Virus record (IMG/VR): IMGVR_UViG_3300034170_000100
Span: 1 to 64,000 of that record
Length of the DNA: 64,000 bases
From: a virus
Strand: one strand, 5' to 3'
Positions 1 through 7,616 of this stretch are shown here, in pieces. A model generated the notes under the pieces. That model searched no databases and had not been told where the DNA came from. It worked only from the letters and a program-made list of their open reading frames with translations. Position 1 is the first letter of the stretch. Each line of letters begins with the position of its first letter. The translations under genes and the position numbers were made by a program.

Positions 1-222
1 TTCTTGCTCACTGAGAATTTCCTCAAGTTGGTTCAATGGGTGGGTGAAAAACGGATAATCGCCATCAGCTTTGAAAGTCACGCTGATATGCTGAATACCC
101 GTATGGCGGGTGTCATCAGAAGCACAACCGTAGTCATGCTTCGCAGATTTGTAGACAACAGAGCCTTTGACCGCTTGCGGTTCAATTTTGCTGTCGCTTA
201 ACAGTTTGTACTGTCGGATCAT
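1..222 (-). CDS. hypothetical protein (3' end outside the window)
   Basis: Open for 74 codons from ATG at 222 and running off the left edge, so the C-terminus is missing. A perfect TAAGGAG ribosome site lies just before the ATG, and the ATG overlaps the stop of the upstream gene as TAATG, so the two are translationally coupled. The product is polar and begins MIRQYKLLSDSK. I do not recognise a domain. It is the leftmost visible member of the leftward early operon. Confidence 0.75.
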   Translation of the reverse strand, partial: MIRQYKLLSDSKIEPQAVKGSVVYKSAKHDYGCASDDTRHTGIQHISVTFKADGDYPFFTHPLNQLEEILSEQE

Positions 223-404
223 TACAGCTCCTTAACTACGACGGAAACGGCTTCCTTTTGGACAGCCGCGAATTGTTTACGGGACAGGCCGTTATATGCA
301 GGTGCAAATGCCCCGGGGATGGTGCAAGCCTCGATACGCACCTCGGCAATTTCACAATTGCCTTGGTCGATCCAGACCACGCTGAATAGCTTCATCTTGG
401 GCAT
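222..404 (-). CDS. hypothetical small protein (60 aa)
   Basis: A 60-residue ORF starting MPKMKLFSVVWID, with an AGGA ribosome site about 8 nt before the ATG. Its stop overlaps the next start (TAATG). No domain, membrane segment or metal site is visible. It belongs to the leftward run of small early genes; function unknown. Confidence 0.65.
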   Translation of the reverse strand: MPKMKLFSVVWIDQGNCEIAEVRIEACTIPGAFAPAYNGLSRKQFAAVQKEAVSVVVKEL

Positions 405-406
405 GT

Positions 407-688
407 TTAATCCTGGGCGCTGGGCGCCCCCATGTAAGGTTTAGGATTTGGGTACTGCTCACGCAGATCCGCGAAGATGGAACCGAAACCCCAAGACATG
501 AAGCCCGGGGATTTGTTTTTGACCACTTCCAACAGACGACCTATGTCGTCGGGCAGGAAGGTGTAGGGCGTTTGCCCCAGGTACATCTTTTGGGTCTTAC
601 CCACATCCGATTCCTCAACGAGGAATGCGATGCGCTGAACTTCTACTGCGTCGACTTCATGCCGACGAGGTTCCCCGATCTTTTTCAC
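407..688 (-). CDS. hypothetical protein (about 93 aa)
   Basis: The frame is open back to 772, but the GTG at 688 with GGAG about 11 nt upstream is chosen because it limits overlap with the preceding gene to about 32 nt. An upstream start at 772 would add 28 residues. The C-terminal half is rich in aromatic residues and Pro (GQTPYTFLP, MSWGFGS). No family recognised. The start is uncertain; the frame and stop are not. Confidence 0.6.
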   Translation of the reverse strand: MKKIGEPRRHEVDAVEVQRIAFLVEESDVGKTQKMYLGQTPYTFLPDDIGRLLEVVKNKSPGFMSWGFGSIFADLREQYPNPKPYMGAPSAQD

Positions 689-932
689 GTTGTCTTGCTC
701 TCCGGGCACGTTGTGCCGATTTAGACATACCTGGTATACGCCGGCCGCGGAATACGACAGGCTCATAGCCAAGGCGTTTGATTACGATGTCGAGACGCTG
801 CTTATCGCAGAAACCAAGGAATTCAGCAGCTTCAGTACCAGTCCGGTTCTCTTTGGCCATGCGATTCAACGCGGCCTGGAAAGATTCCCCTGTGATAGCT
901 TCATACTGCTTAATGATCTTTGTTGCGTGCAT
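657..932 (-). CDS. putative HTH DNA-binding protein
   Basis: Translation from the second Met (MHATKIIKQ) is favoured by AAGGTG 5 nt upstream and by a TAATG overlap with the preceding stop. The middle of the protein (GTEAAEFLGFCDKQRLDIVIK) reads as a helix-turn-helix of the kind seen in small phage regulators. The tail is very basic (SKSAQRARRARQREK), which suits nucleic acid binding. It probably regulates early or middle genes, but no target is identifiable. HTH reading by eye only. Confidence 0.6.
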   Translation of the reverse strand: MHATKIIKQYEAITGESFQAALNRMAKENRTGTEAAEFLGFCDKQRLDIVIKRLGYEPVVFRGRRIPGMSKSAQRARRARQREKDRGTSSA

Positions 933-1156
933 TACGCACCTTGCCAATGCCACTGGCTTTTACGGAATACGACTTTGCCGTCTTTCTTCCACTTTTGCAG
1001 GAGACGATCAGCAGCACGATGAATTGCTTCATCGGTTACACGGAAGAGGCGCAACTGATGCTGCAACTCACCATAGGTGAAATGCAATTGGGTACACGCC
1101 CACACAGTGGCTTTGTCGATAGCCTCTTGGGTTACTTCGAAACCTTCTACGATCAT
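932..1156 (-). CDS. putative winged-helix-like small protein
   Basis: 74 residues with AAGG 7 nt before the ATG. The pattern FTYGELQHQLRLFRVTDEAI, then a helix and KKDGKVVFRKSQWHW, resembles a small winged-helix domain (helix-turn-helix followed by a beta wing). It is coupled to the next HTH-like gene by a TAATG overlap, so the two may act together. It lies directly downstream of a leftward terminator, so it needs readthrough or its own promoter. Confidence 0.55.
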   Translation of the reverse strand: MIVEGFEVTQEAIDKATVWACTQLHFTYGELQHQLRLFRVTDEAIHRAADRLLQKWKKDGKVVFRKSQWHWQGA

Positions 1157-1173
1157 TGGAATGCCTTAATTTA

Positions 1174-1205
1174 GGTAAAAAAATAGGCGTACTAAAAAGT
1201 ACGCC
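1174..1205 (-). terminator. leftward intrinsic terminator
   Basis: An 8-bp perfect stem (GGCGTACT/AGTACGCC, 1186-1205) with a 4-nt loop. On the minus strand it is followed by TATTTTTTTA. It separates the 1222-1662 gene from the HTH-like pair to its left. Confidence 0.8.
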
Positions 1206-1221
1206 TTCGCACAAAGTGCTG

Positions 1222-1662
1222 TTAATAAGAGGTGTGTTTTCTTAACTTTTCGATCAAGTTGCCATCGACCAACATTAGAGGACGTTTAACACCCGTTTGG
1301 GTATTCGTCATCTGTAATACAGTTGCTCGGGCATCTTCGCAAACTGCACAAGCAGCAGCGTGCAGTTCGGTTTGAATTGCGGCTAGTTCGCCGGCTTCTT
1401 CAGCTACTACGTCTTCCACTAACGCAAATTCTTGTGCTTCAGCTACCCGCGCCATTTCATCAATATTGATGTGGTTGCGGAGTACCGAAGCAACTTCATT
1501 GATTTCTGCTTGCAGAATACCCATCTCTTCAAAGATGGCTGCATGCTCAGCGGAGTACGTCGAATGGCTATTATCCAGCCGCTTTTTAAGCGCGGATACC
1601 TTGCCGATAACCTGTGCAGCTACATCACCGTATTGCCCAACAAGTCCCATTAAATCAGCCAT
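1222..1662 (-). CDS. hypothetical coiled-coil protein (146 aa)
   Basis: Starts MADLMGLVGQYGD. Long heptad-like stretches rich in Ala, Glu and Leu (residues about 20-105) predict an extended helical or coiled-coil protein. There is no signal peptide or membrane segment. The start overlaps the end of the zinc-binding gene upstream. A strong terminator follows the stop, making it the last gene of its transcription unit. Function unknown. Confidence 0.7.
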   Translation of the reverse strand: MADLMGLVGQYGDVAAQVIGKVSALKKRLDNSHSTYSAEHAAIFEEMGILQAEINEVASVLRNHINIDEMARVAEAQEFALVEDVVAEEAGELAAIQTELHAAACAVCEDARATVLQMTNTQTGVKRPLMLVDGNLIEKLRKHTSY

Positions 1663-1831
1663 TTAGCTCACCTATCTCACTGGTTTTAAAATTGTCTGCT
1701 GCCAGTCGCCGATGTTTGCGTGTGCGACACCGACTGCGGCAATAAACATGCTTCTCGTTCGTGGAGTGAAAAAACTCACCACACTCTAAGCATGCCTGCA
1801 ATTTGCTTCCGCACATAACACATTTTTTCAT
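1655..1831 (-). CDS. small zinc-ribbon protein
   Basis: The start MKKCVMC is chosen because GGAG lies 6 nt upstream; the frame stays open further 5'. The 58-residue product has ordered Cys pairs (CVMCGSK, CLECGEF, YCRSRCRTRKHRR) typical of a double zinc ribbon or treble-clef finger with a basic tail, as in small phage zinc-finger regulators. It is the first gene of a leftward unit divergent from the gene at 2004. Confidence 0.65.
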   Translation of the reverse strand: MKKCVMCGSKLQACLECGEFFHSTNEKHVYCRSRCRTRKHRRLAADNFKTSEIGELNG

Positions 1832-2003
1832 GTAACACTCCATTGTGACATTTGGCGGAATACTTATATCCCTATTGCCAAATGGAGTAAACAGTGCAGG
1901 AAACACTCTGCTGTTACATTCAAAGAGGTGTGAACTACGCCACCTAAAAATGGTTCATGCTTTTTGAGCGGTACATCTAAAACCGTTTGAAAAGGTGAAC
2001 ATA
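1832..2003. promoter_or_regulatory. divergent intergenic region with inverted repeat
   Basis: This 172-bp space separates the leftward zinc-ribbon gene from the rightward gene at 2004. It holds an 8+8 inverted repeat, CATTTGGC (1849-1856) and GCCAAATG (1877-1884), around an AT-rich centre containing TTATAT. It could be an operator or promoter for either direction. No convincing -35/-10 pair is seen. Confidence 0.4.
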
Positions 2004-2885
2004 ATGACTGACGTAATCGAATTGGCAGGTGGTGGCGGCGCTGGTGCAGGTCTCGGCGCCGGCCTGGGCGGCGGGCTTCTGGGTGGTATTCTGGGCGGTG
2101 CCCTGCTGGGCAACCGTGGTCTCCTGGGCGGCAACGGTGCTGAAGTAGCCCGTGCAGCCGGTGAAGGTTTTGTTACACCAACCCAACTGACTGCTGGGCT
2201 GGCCGGTGTGACGGATGCGCTGCAAAGCACGACTGTCTTGCAGAGCCTGGGCGACATTAAGGCGTCGATTCCTCTAGCGGAAGGTCAGGTACAACTGGCA
2301 TTGGCCGGCTCTCAAGCTGCCATTACTGGCCAGCTGAACACCAACCTGTTGGCTACCTTGACGGGTCAATCGACCATCAACAAAAACGTTTCTGACGCGA
2401 TTGCCACTTCCCTGGCCAGTCAAAACAACCTCAACACCAACATCCTGTCTTCGGCGGCTGCTACTCGTGAGTCTGTCGCCGCATACGGCGTTGCCAACCT
2501 CACCGCTACCAAAGACGCGCAGTTCGCCACTCAAGTGGCTATTTCTTCGAGCACCAAGGAAATCTTGGCAGTGTTGAATGATCAGAACACTGCCAACCTG
2601 CAACGTCAGCTGACTGTGGCTGAAGCCGCCCTGGCAGAGCAACGTTCTACCGGGCGCATTCGTGAGACTGAAATCAATATCACGAACACCAACACTGCTA
2701 CTGCGCAGCAAATGCAGGCGCAAAACCAGTCCCAGCAACAAACTCAGGCCATCATTCAGTTGAATGCGCTGGTCAGCAACCTGGCCAACGACATTCAAGT
2801 CGTGCGTCAAGGTCAGACCATCTTCAACAGCGGCACCATGGCAGCATCTGGTACTCAGACCGCGGCCAACACCCGTGTGAGCTAA
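2004..2885 (+). CDS. Gly/Ala-rich protein with hydrophobic N-terminus, likely structural
   Basis: The ATG at 2004 is preceded by AAAGGTG at good spacing; a GTG at 1995 would add three residues. Residues about 6-45 are a glycine-rich hydrophobic stretch that could insert in membrane. After this come Ala/Ser/Thr/Gln/Asn-rich segments with heptad character (residues about 170-270). This is the only rightward gene in the early block and has its own terminator, so it is separately controlled. A virion or ejected protein is plausible from composition alone; no family recognised. Confidence 0.7.
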   Translation: MTDVIELAGGGGAGAGLGAGLGGGLLGGILGGALLGNRGLLGGNGAEVARAAGEGFVTPTQLTAGLAGVTDALQSTTVLQSLGDIKASIPLAEGQVQLALAGSQAAITGQLNTNLLATLTGQSTINKNVSDAIATSLASQNNLNTNILSSAAATRESVAAYGVANLTATKDAQFATQVAISSSTKEILAVLNDQNTANLQRQLTVAEAALAEQRSTGRIRETEINITNTNTATAQQMQAQNQSQQQTQAIIQLNALVSNLANDIQVVRQGQTIFNSGTMAASGTQTAANTRVS

Positions 2886-3685
2886 AAGCTCCCAAAGGTG
2901 GGCAAAGCCAGCTTAATTGCTGGCTTTGTTTTTTTATGCGTGTTCTTCGGCGCTGTCGCCAGCTTTTTAATTTCCAGGATCTTCAGCGCACAAAGGCGCA
3001 GCATTTCCAGCCTTTGGATCAAACGGCTGTCGTATTTGGAGATTGTGTATTCGTACCACTCAGACCCGAAATTCAACTCATCGTAGTTCTCGGCAATGAA
3101 TGCCTCAACTGCCTGTAGGCCGTTAGGGGCACGATCTTCGATCAGCTCTTCTACACGGTCGCAGAATTCATCGAAGTGGCAGTGTGTCTGCTCATGGGCA
3201 TGCTTTTGCATCTCCATGATAACCATATCGAGGGTGATCGGGGCAGAGCCACCAACCCAGTCGGAAAGTTCGACGTTATCGCCTTCTTCCGAATTTTCAT
3301 CGATATAAGGCACAAACTTGTCTTCCAACAGTTGGCAACCTTGCTCAACGAGCACTTCGCGTAGTCTATCTTCGTCAAGCTCACGCTTCTCGCGGTATTC
3401 CGGCTCCAGCTTGCTGATCATGTACTGACAGACTGACTCGCGGGCTAGGAATGCGATTCCATACTGGGAACCCACACCAAAGACCAGTGAGTCAACATTG
3501 CCATACATGGCAATGCCGAAGCGGCTGATGACAAGGTCAAAGCCGTAGCTGGAACTGCCATTGTTAGTGCAGCGCCAGATTTCGTTGGTGCCGTACTTGC
3601 CGACACCAGAAACCAGTTCGACTGTGTGGTTGGCCACGTTCTCAGCAGCTTGAGCAAGCTCAGCTGCGAATTTGTCTTTGATCAT
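2882..3685 (-). CDS. hypothetical protein (267 aa)
   Basis: The start MIKDKFAAEL is chosen because AAGG lies about 9 nt upstream; an in-frame extension of 18 codons is unlikely to be used. The protein is acidic in its middle and ends in a basic tail (KNTHKKTKPAIKL). It contains HAHEQTHCHFDEF, a His/Cys-rich segment that could bind metal. Its stop codon overlaps the stop of the convergent gene at 2885. No family recognised. Confidence 0.7.
   Translation of the reverse strand: MIKDKFAAELAQAAENVANHTVELVSGVGKYGTNEIWRCTNNGSSSYGFDLVISRFGIAMYGNVDSLVFGVGSQYGIAFLARESVCQYMISKLEPEYREKRELDEDRLREVLVEQGCQLLEDKFVPYIDENSEEGDNVELSDWVGGSAPITLDMVIMEMQKHAHEQTHCHFDEFCDRVEELIEDRAPNGLQAVEAFIAENYDELNFGSEWYEYTISKYDSRLIQRLEMLRLCALKILEIKKLATAPKNTHKKTKPAIKLALPTFGSF
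2903..2935 (+). terminator. rightward intrinsic terminator
   Basis: A 10-bp stem (CAAAGCCAGC/GCTGGCTTTG) with a 6-nt loop, followed by TTTTTTT. It lies inside the coding sequence for the Lys-rich C-terminus of the convergent minus-strand gene. Confidence 0.85.
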
Positions 3686-3689
3686 TGGT

Positions 3690-3845
3690 TTAACCCTTGA
3701 AGAATAGAAAACCTGCCAAAGCCCAGCCGGCCATAGCAAGAATATGGAAAATGTTACGCCAGCGACGATAATCAGCCGCTTCCTTTGTAAGGCGAATAAA
3801 ATTTTCCCTGTTTACGAAAATATCGGGAAGGTCATTCCAGTTCAT
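3690..3845 (-). CDS. small single-pass membrane protein (51 aa)
   Basis: The frame runs from ATG at 3845 to TAA at 3690. The N-terminal half is charged (MNWNDLPDIF, RRWRN); residues about 31-49 form one hydrophobic helix (IFHILAMAGWALAGFLFF). The ATG lies inside the last codons of the upstream gene, implying coupled translation, and the TAA is just ahead of the next gene's ribosome site. Probably an inner-membrane micro-protein; function unknown. Confidence 0.6.
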   Translation of the reverse strand: MNWNDLPDIFVNRENFIRLTKEAADYRRWRNIFHILAMAGWALAGFLFFKG

Positions 3846-4023
3846 TGTCAGGAGTCCACTCGATAGTTACGGTGAATTTGCCGGACCGGAAGCCAGGGAA
3901 TCCATTCATGTCAGGGATTTCATTCACCTTTGGGTTAAAGTCTGAATCCAGGGCCTCGTGAAGATCACGCGACATGTCTACGATAGATTCACCGTCATAT
4001 GCCTTACTGAATAGAGTTTTCAT
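3832..4023 (-). CDS. hypothetical small protein (63 aa)
   Basis: ATG at 4023 has GAGGTG about 9 nt upstream. A GTG at 4035 is an alternative with AGAGGG 6 nt upstream. The product (MKTLFSKAYDGESI) is acidic and has no recognisable domain. It is the first gene downstream of the hairpin promoter at 4098-4122 and the terminator-like hairpin at 4062-4098. Confidence 0.6.
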   Translation of the reverse strand: MKTLFSKAYDGESIVDMSRDLHEALDSDFNPKVNEIPDMNGFPGFRSGKFTVTIEWTPDNELE

Positions 4024-4061
4024 GGGTTTGTTCACCTCAGCCCTCTTCTAGGGCGTCTTCT

Positions 4062-4098
4062 CAAGAAAAAAAGAATCTCCTCCCCCGTGAGGGGAAGG
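4062..4098 (-). terminator. leftward intrinsic terminator after RNAP2
   Basis: A C/G-rich stem at about 4078-4098 (CCCC/GGGG core) is followed on the minus strand by ATTCTTTTTTT. It should end transcripts from the RNAP2 gene. It also sits directly downstream of the hairpin promoter at 4098-4122. Confidence 0.65.
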
Positions 4099-4122
4099 AT
4101 CATCCAACTGCGGGGACCGCAG
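4098..4122 (-). promoter_or_regulatory. hairpin promoter of vRNAP type (site A)
   Basis: On the plus (template) strand: GATCATCCAA, then CTGCGG-GGA-CCGCAG, a 6-bp stem with a GGA triloop. This closely matches the N4 vRNAP promoter P2 as I recall it (CATCCAAAA before a stem with a GGA loop). Leftward transcription would start near 4104. Three further copies with the same geometry lie at 45.7, 46.9 and 51.0 kb. Confidence 0.7.
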
Positions 4123-4131
4123 CCCGTCTTC

Positions 4132-5385
4132 TTACGACAAGCTGTAGTTTGAGTTCAGAATCAGAGCTGCAAGCTCGTCTCCGTCCATTTGGTCTTTGTA
4201 AGTAGGTGTCATACCGGTGATCTGCTCGTAGATGTCCTCCAATACGCGAGCACGGGCCAGGTCGGCCATGATTTGCGCGTAAGTGAGACGCATCCAGTTG
4301 CAGTTATTGGCGTGGCACTTGAATTCATCGTGAACGGTGACGATCTCAAAGGGTTCGCGTTCCAGCAACTGGTTTGCCAATGCAACCATCTGATTAATGT
4401 GCTTATCAGACATGAATTGCACATCTGCACGGGTAAGCTCGTTGAGCAAGCGAGCATCGGGCATTTCACAGCCACCCCACACAGCAATGAGCTGTTGTGC
4501 AAGGTTGGAGGCTTCGCCCAAGTCTTGTTCGACTTCTTCACCCATACGACGACCATCTTGCATCCCGCCCAAGATATATAGGGCAGTTTGCACTTTGGTT
4601 TGATCGTAGTTGCAGCGGCGCTCCATAGAACGGAGCAGGTAGGCGTCCAGTGAGTGAGTCACATTGGCCACTAGCTTCAGGTCAGTTTTGGTGCCTTCGT
4701 TGACGTAATACTCGTAGGTGAACGAGGCGCCGTCGAGTTCATCGACTTCTACACGCTCACCTTCCACCTTCTGCATCACCTTGATGCGGACGTTGAAGTT
4801 GTCCGGGCACACCCAACGGTGTTCCAGGGCAAAGGGTTGCCACGCCATGCGCAGGTCACCCAGCAGTTCAACAGCCTTCGGGGCCACAGCCACCAAGCCA
4901 GCATAGAACGCATCCAGTTCCTCGGTGTCAGTACCGAAGATCTCACGCGGCTTGGCTTGGGAGCCGTACAGCGTGGTCATGGTTGCGTCTTTGGCATCTT
5001 GCCGGGTGACGATCAAGTCGCCATCCAGCATATCGCCAGCGGCGTTGGTGACCATGGTGTAGGCATCGTTCCGGGAATCCGGGTCGATCAGGTTTGTGGC
5101 CAGGCACCCTTTATGGCACTTGGTGACCACGGACATGATGCTCATGCCCGAGCAGGTCGCGTCCAGGCCAACCATGTGGCCGATAGCCTCGCCCTTACAT
5201 GCGCGGTACAGGGCGTTCACAGCCTTGAGGTACAGCGGACGTTCTTTCTTACTGGTTTGGAGGAATAGCAGGCGGTTGAAGTTATCTTTAACCCACTGAA
5301 CTCTTTCCTCAAACAGCTTCTTGTCCATATCTGCTTGGTTTGCGATGTCAATGCACAGAAAATCAAAGCTAGTGTAAAATTTCAC
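4132..5385 (-). CDS. RNA polymerase subunit 2 (RNAP2, N4 gp16-like)
   Basis: This is the catalytic C-terminal half of a T7-type single-subunit RNA polymerase, used in N4 with RNAP1 to transcribe middle genes. Visible motifs: motif A GLDATCSGMSIMS (catalytic Asp), motif B KDATMTTLYGS with the conserved Lys and Tyr-Gly, and motif C VTVHDEFKCH with the catalytic His-Asp. Length (417 aa) fits N4 gp16. A GTG start at 5385 with AAGGA upstream is used; there is no better ATG. It is separated from RNAP1 by three small genes. A terminator and a vRNAP-type promoter follow it. Confidence 0.93.
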   Translation of the reverse strand: MKFYTSFDFLCIDIANQADMDKKLFEERVQWVKDNFNRLLFLQTSKKERPLYLKAVNALYRACKGEAIGHMVGLDATCSGMSIMSVVTKCHKGCLATNLIDPDSRNDAYTMVTNAAGDMLDGDLIVTRQDAKDATMTTLYGSQAKPREIFGTDTEELDAFYAGLVAVAPKAVELLGDLRMAWQPFALEHRWVCPDNFNVRIKVMQKVEGERVEVDELDGASFTYEYYVNEGTKTDLKLVANVTHSLDAYLLRSMERRCNYDQTKVQTALYILGGMQDGRRMGEEVEQDLGEASNLAQQLIAVWGGCEMPDARLLNELTRADVQFMSDKHINQMVALANQLLEREPFEIVTVHDEFKCHANNCNWMRLTYAQIMADLARARVLEDIYEQITGMTPTYKDQMDGDELAALILNSNYSLS

Positions 5386-5404
5386 AGGAATATTCCTTAA
5401 TTAA

Positions 5405-5686
5405 TTAGGGTTTCAACATAAACCAGAGATTTATCATTTCCCGCCAGGGATGGCGATCAAATGTTGGGTAAACACCTATTTCTTTCAGCACATCTCCACA
5501 ATAGTAGTAATTTGTAGGCACCCAATGCATAAAGTAGCCAGAGTCCCCCTCGGTTACCACTATTGCATCACGTCCCCATTCTTGAGGCCACACTTCGTGC
5601 ACTCTTGTCCGTATTCCATGTTCTTGGGTCATTGTGGGTGAAATTATTTCGCGTTGAAACTCACCCTTATAAAATAACCAGCCCAT
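5405..5686 (-). CDS. hypothetical protein, small early paralogue family
   Basis: 93 residues, aromatic-rich (MGWLFYKGEF, HWVPTNYYYCG). The C-terminus WREMINLWFMLKP resembles a divergent copy of the C-terminal motif (hydrophobic-Pro-x-hydrophobic pair-Lys/Arg-hydrophobic-Ala) shared by the tandem genes at 7.4-9.4 and 14 kb. It lies between the two RNA polymerase subunits. Function unknown; family membership is tentative. Confidence 0.6.
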   Translation of the reverse strand: MGWLFYKGEFQREIISPTMTQEHGIRTRVHEVWPQEWGRDAIVVTEGDSGYFMHWVPTNYYYCGDVLKEIGVYPTFDRHPWREMINLWFMLKP

Positions 5687-5694
5687 ATGGCCCC

Positions 5695-5982
5695 CTAATT
5701 GAGAATCATGTCAGCGAGTATCATTTGTTGCCCGCAAGGGTCTTCATTAAATGGAATGCAATTAACACGTACTTGTTTATTGCCCATTACGTTAAAGCTA
5801 CGTGCATCCCAGCATTGTCCGTCACTTACAATACAAACGTAAGTAACATCACAATTGTTTGGACTATACACCTGCAATTTGTGATCGAAGAGTACATGGC
5901 GGTCAAGGTAGAAAACATTGTTGTTAACACTGCTTTCTACCACACAGTCCACCGGTTTGTGCCGAATGAACAGTCTTGCCAT
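5695..5982 (-). CDS. hypothetical protein (95 aa)
   Basis: Starts MARLFIRHKPVDC at an ATG that overlaps the upstream stop (TGATG). Cys-containing and beta-rich in appearance; no domain recognised. It is one of three small genes between RNAP1 and RNAP2, co-oriented and tightly packed, so probably co-transcribed with them. Confidence 0.65.
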   Translation of the reverse strand: MARLFIRHKPVDCVVESSVNNNVFYLDRHVLFDHKLQVYSPNNCDVTYVCIVSDGQCWDARSFNVMGNKQVRVNCIPFNEDPCGQQMILADMILN

Positions 5983-6422
5983 CAATCAGCCTCCAGCGGT
6001 TCGATATAATCGTCACGTTGCCGCTTACGCTTCTCGTAACCACGTTCGTCCATGATGTAGTCACCAATCTCGAATAATTGATGCAACTCCACAAGACTCA
6101 GTGTCATAGCGTTACCCATGTCGGTTATAACACCGAAATGGGAAGTACCTGTGTAGAAGATCATGGCATTGCCATTACGGCGAGGATTCCGGGTGTAAAG
6201 CTGTGCATATGTCACAGGTTCTTGTGCAATGTTGTGGGCAGATGCCCAATCAGGCAACGGGCCAAGGTCCAGTTCAAAGCACGCTAATGCTTCCTCAGCG
6301 TCAGCAATTTCCTTTTTTGTCTGGGCATTTGGCTCACCGCACCAGTCTCCCGATTCCATACCTGAACGGTATGGCTCCAGAATGTTCTTCAGTGCAAGGT
6401 ACAGCTGTTTGTCAGTGCTCAT
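5982..6422 (-). CDS. hypothetical protein (146 aa)
   Basis: Starts MSTDKQLYLALKNILEPY directly after the RNAP1 gene; the ATG overlaps the RNAP1 stop by 4 nt (ATGA). It is soluble and acidic, with a charged C-terminus (ERGYEKRKRQRDDY). No family recognised. Its position between the two RNAP subunit genes suggests co-expression with them, but nothing shows that it joins the polymerase. Confidence 0.7.
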   Translation of the reverse strand: MSTDKQLYLALKNILEPYRSGMESGDWCGEPNAQTKKEIADAEEALACFELDLGPLPDWASAHNIAQEPVTYAQLYTRNPRRNGNAMIFYTGTSHFGVITDMGNAMTLSLVELHQLFEIGDYIMDERGYEKRKRQRDDYIEPLEAD

Positions 6423-7348
6423 AATTGAAACTCCTGGGGAATGTCGGATACGACTTCTTTATTGGCGAACTCAAGCATTGCCTTTTTGTAAGGCGCGCCT
6501 TGAGTCGAGATGTGATAACCATTGGCGTAGATACGCCCACGTTTATCGTACTTGTGGTGCAAGTAGAACTTATTGCCTTGGCCGGCCATGAGCAAGTAGA
6601 ACTCGTGCGATTGGCGCTTCATGTTCAACCACATGGTTTGCTTCTCGGGAGTATCCAGCTCGCTGTTTGGTTCTTCCTCCACTTTGCAGAGGAAGTCCAG
6701 ATCCAGGCTCAATGCCACTGAATTCTTCGAATCCAGCACATCAAGGCACACATCGTCGTTGTGGTGACCCTTATTCAGTATCACCGAGTCTTGACCGATG
6801 GTCAGGTACGGCGTGTCCTTGTTGTGGCGCAGCTTTTTAGGTGGATGCACCAGCGGAGGCAGATATGCACAATTGCTGATGTACTCCTGCAATTGCAAGG
6901 ACAGCGTGATGTTGCTGATGATATTCCAGCTGCCGAACCGGTTGGCCTGGGTCAGGTCATACAGATCGGTGTCGCACAGCACCGCGGTTATTTCCGCAAT
7001 GGTGGTGATGCTGGCCTTCTTGTCGTCCCAGCCGAGTATGCCGGCCATGCGAGCTGTGAAGCTGGTGAACAGTTCTTCCACCTGGCAGAAGGCCGAGGCC
7101 ACGACCAGATCAGTAACGAGCTGACGCAGGTCCATGCCTCGGAGGGCACTGACCCGGAGGTTCTTCGATGCATAGCTGAACTCGGTATTGACCCAGGCGG
7201 TGAGCAAGTCCACGCCTTTGTCCAGCAGGGGCAGGACTTCAGGGTCGTTCAGCACGTAGTCACGCATGTACTTGTCGATATGCTGTTTGGCAAATCGATA
7301 CTCGTTTGCCTTTTGCATGTCGTCAGTGAGCATGTGTGTCAGTTTCAT
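6419..7348 (-). CDS. RNA polymerase subunit 1 (RNAP1, N4 gp15-like)
   Basis: This is the N-terminal half of the split T7-type RNA polymerase. Its C-terminal region carries YDKRGRIYANGYHISTQG, the equivalent of the T7 DWRGRVYA...NPQG segment, after which the protein ends. The catalytic motifs A-C are in RNAP2. Length (309 aa) is near that of N4 gp15. In N4 the two subunits form one enzyme for middle transcription. The start MKLTHMLTDDM follows GGAG. Confidence 0.9.
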   Translation of the reverse strand: MKLTHMLTDDMQKANEYRFAKQHIDKYMRDYVLNDPEVLPLLDKGVDLLTAWVNTEFSYASKNLRVSALRGMDLRQLVTDLVVASAFCQVEELFTSFTARMAGILGWDDKKASITTIAEITAVLCDTDLYDLTQANRFGSWNIISNITLSLQLQEYISNCAYLPPLVHPPKKLRHNKDTPYLTIGQDSVILNKGHHNDDVCLDVLDSKNSVALSLDLDFLCKVEEEPNSELDTPEKQTMWLNMKRQSHEFYLLMAGQGNKFYLHHKYDKRGRIYANGYHISTQGAPYKKAMLEFANKEVVSDIPQEFQL

Positions 7349-7358
7349 GGATCTTCTC

Positions 7359-7616
7359 CTAATCTACGAGCATACGTGCAAATAGCACTTCTTTTGGTAC
7401 TTTTGTGGTGTATACCCATGCAGGGCCATTACCTTTGCTGTCACGATGCAACACATTCCACACAGTTCGCTCCCCTCGTGGAGATCCACGCATTCCGATA
7501 ACTTCTTCACGGAATACCTGACCTTTGTGGTAGTTTTTGTGCGTGTAGTACGGATGTTCGGAAAAAGACTCCGTAACCTCGACAGAATCATCGAATTTCA
7601 GAATGAAGATACGCAT
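7359..7616 (-). CDS. hypothetical protein, small early paralogue family
   Basis: Start MRIFILKFDD chosen because AGGGGA precedes it closely; the frame is open another 16 codons 5'. It ends KVPKEVLFARMLVD, a variant of the family C-terminal motif, and has RTVWNVLHRDSKGN in the middle. It is immediately downstream of the tandem family genes and upstream of RNAP1. Function unknown. Confidence 0.6.
   Translation of the reverse strand: MRIFILKFDDSVEVTESFSEHPYYTHKNYHKGQVFREEVIGMRGSPRGERTVWNVLHRDSKGNGPAWVYTTKVPKEVLFARMLVD

Noticed and set aside
4-201. Rightward 65-aa ORF at the left edge
   Set aside because: It is antisense to a well-supported leftward gene (ATG at 222, perfect ribosome site, coupled to its upstream gene) and shows no ribosome site of its own.
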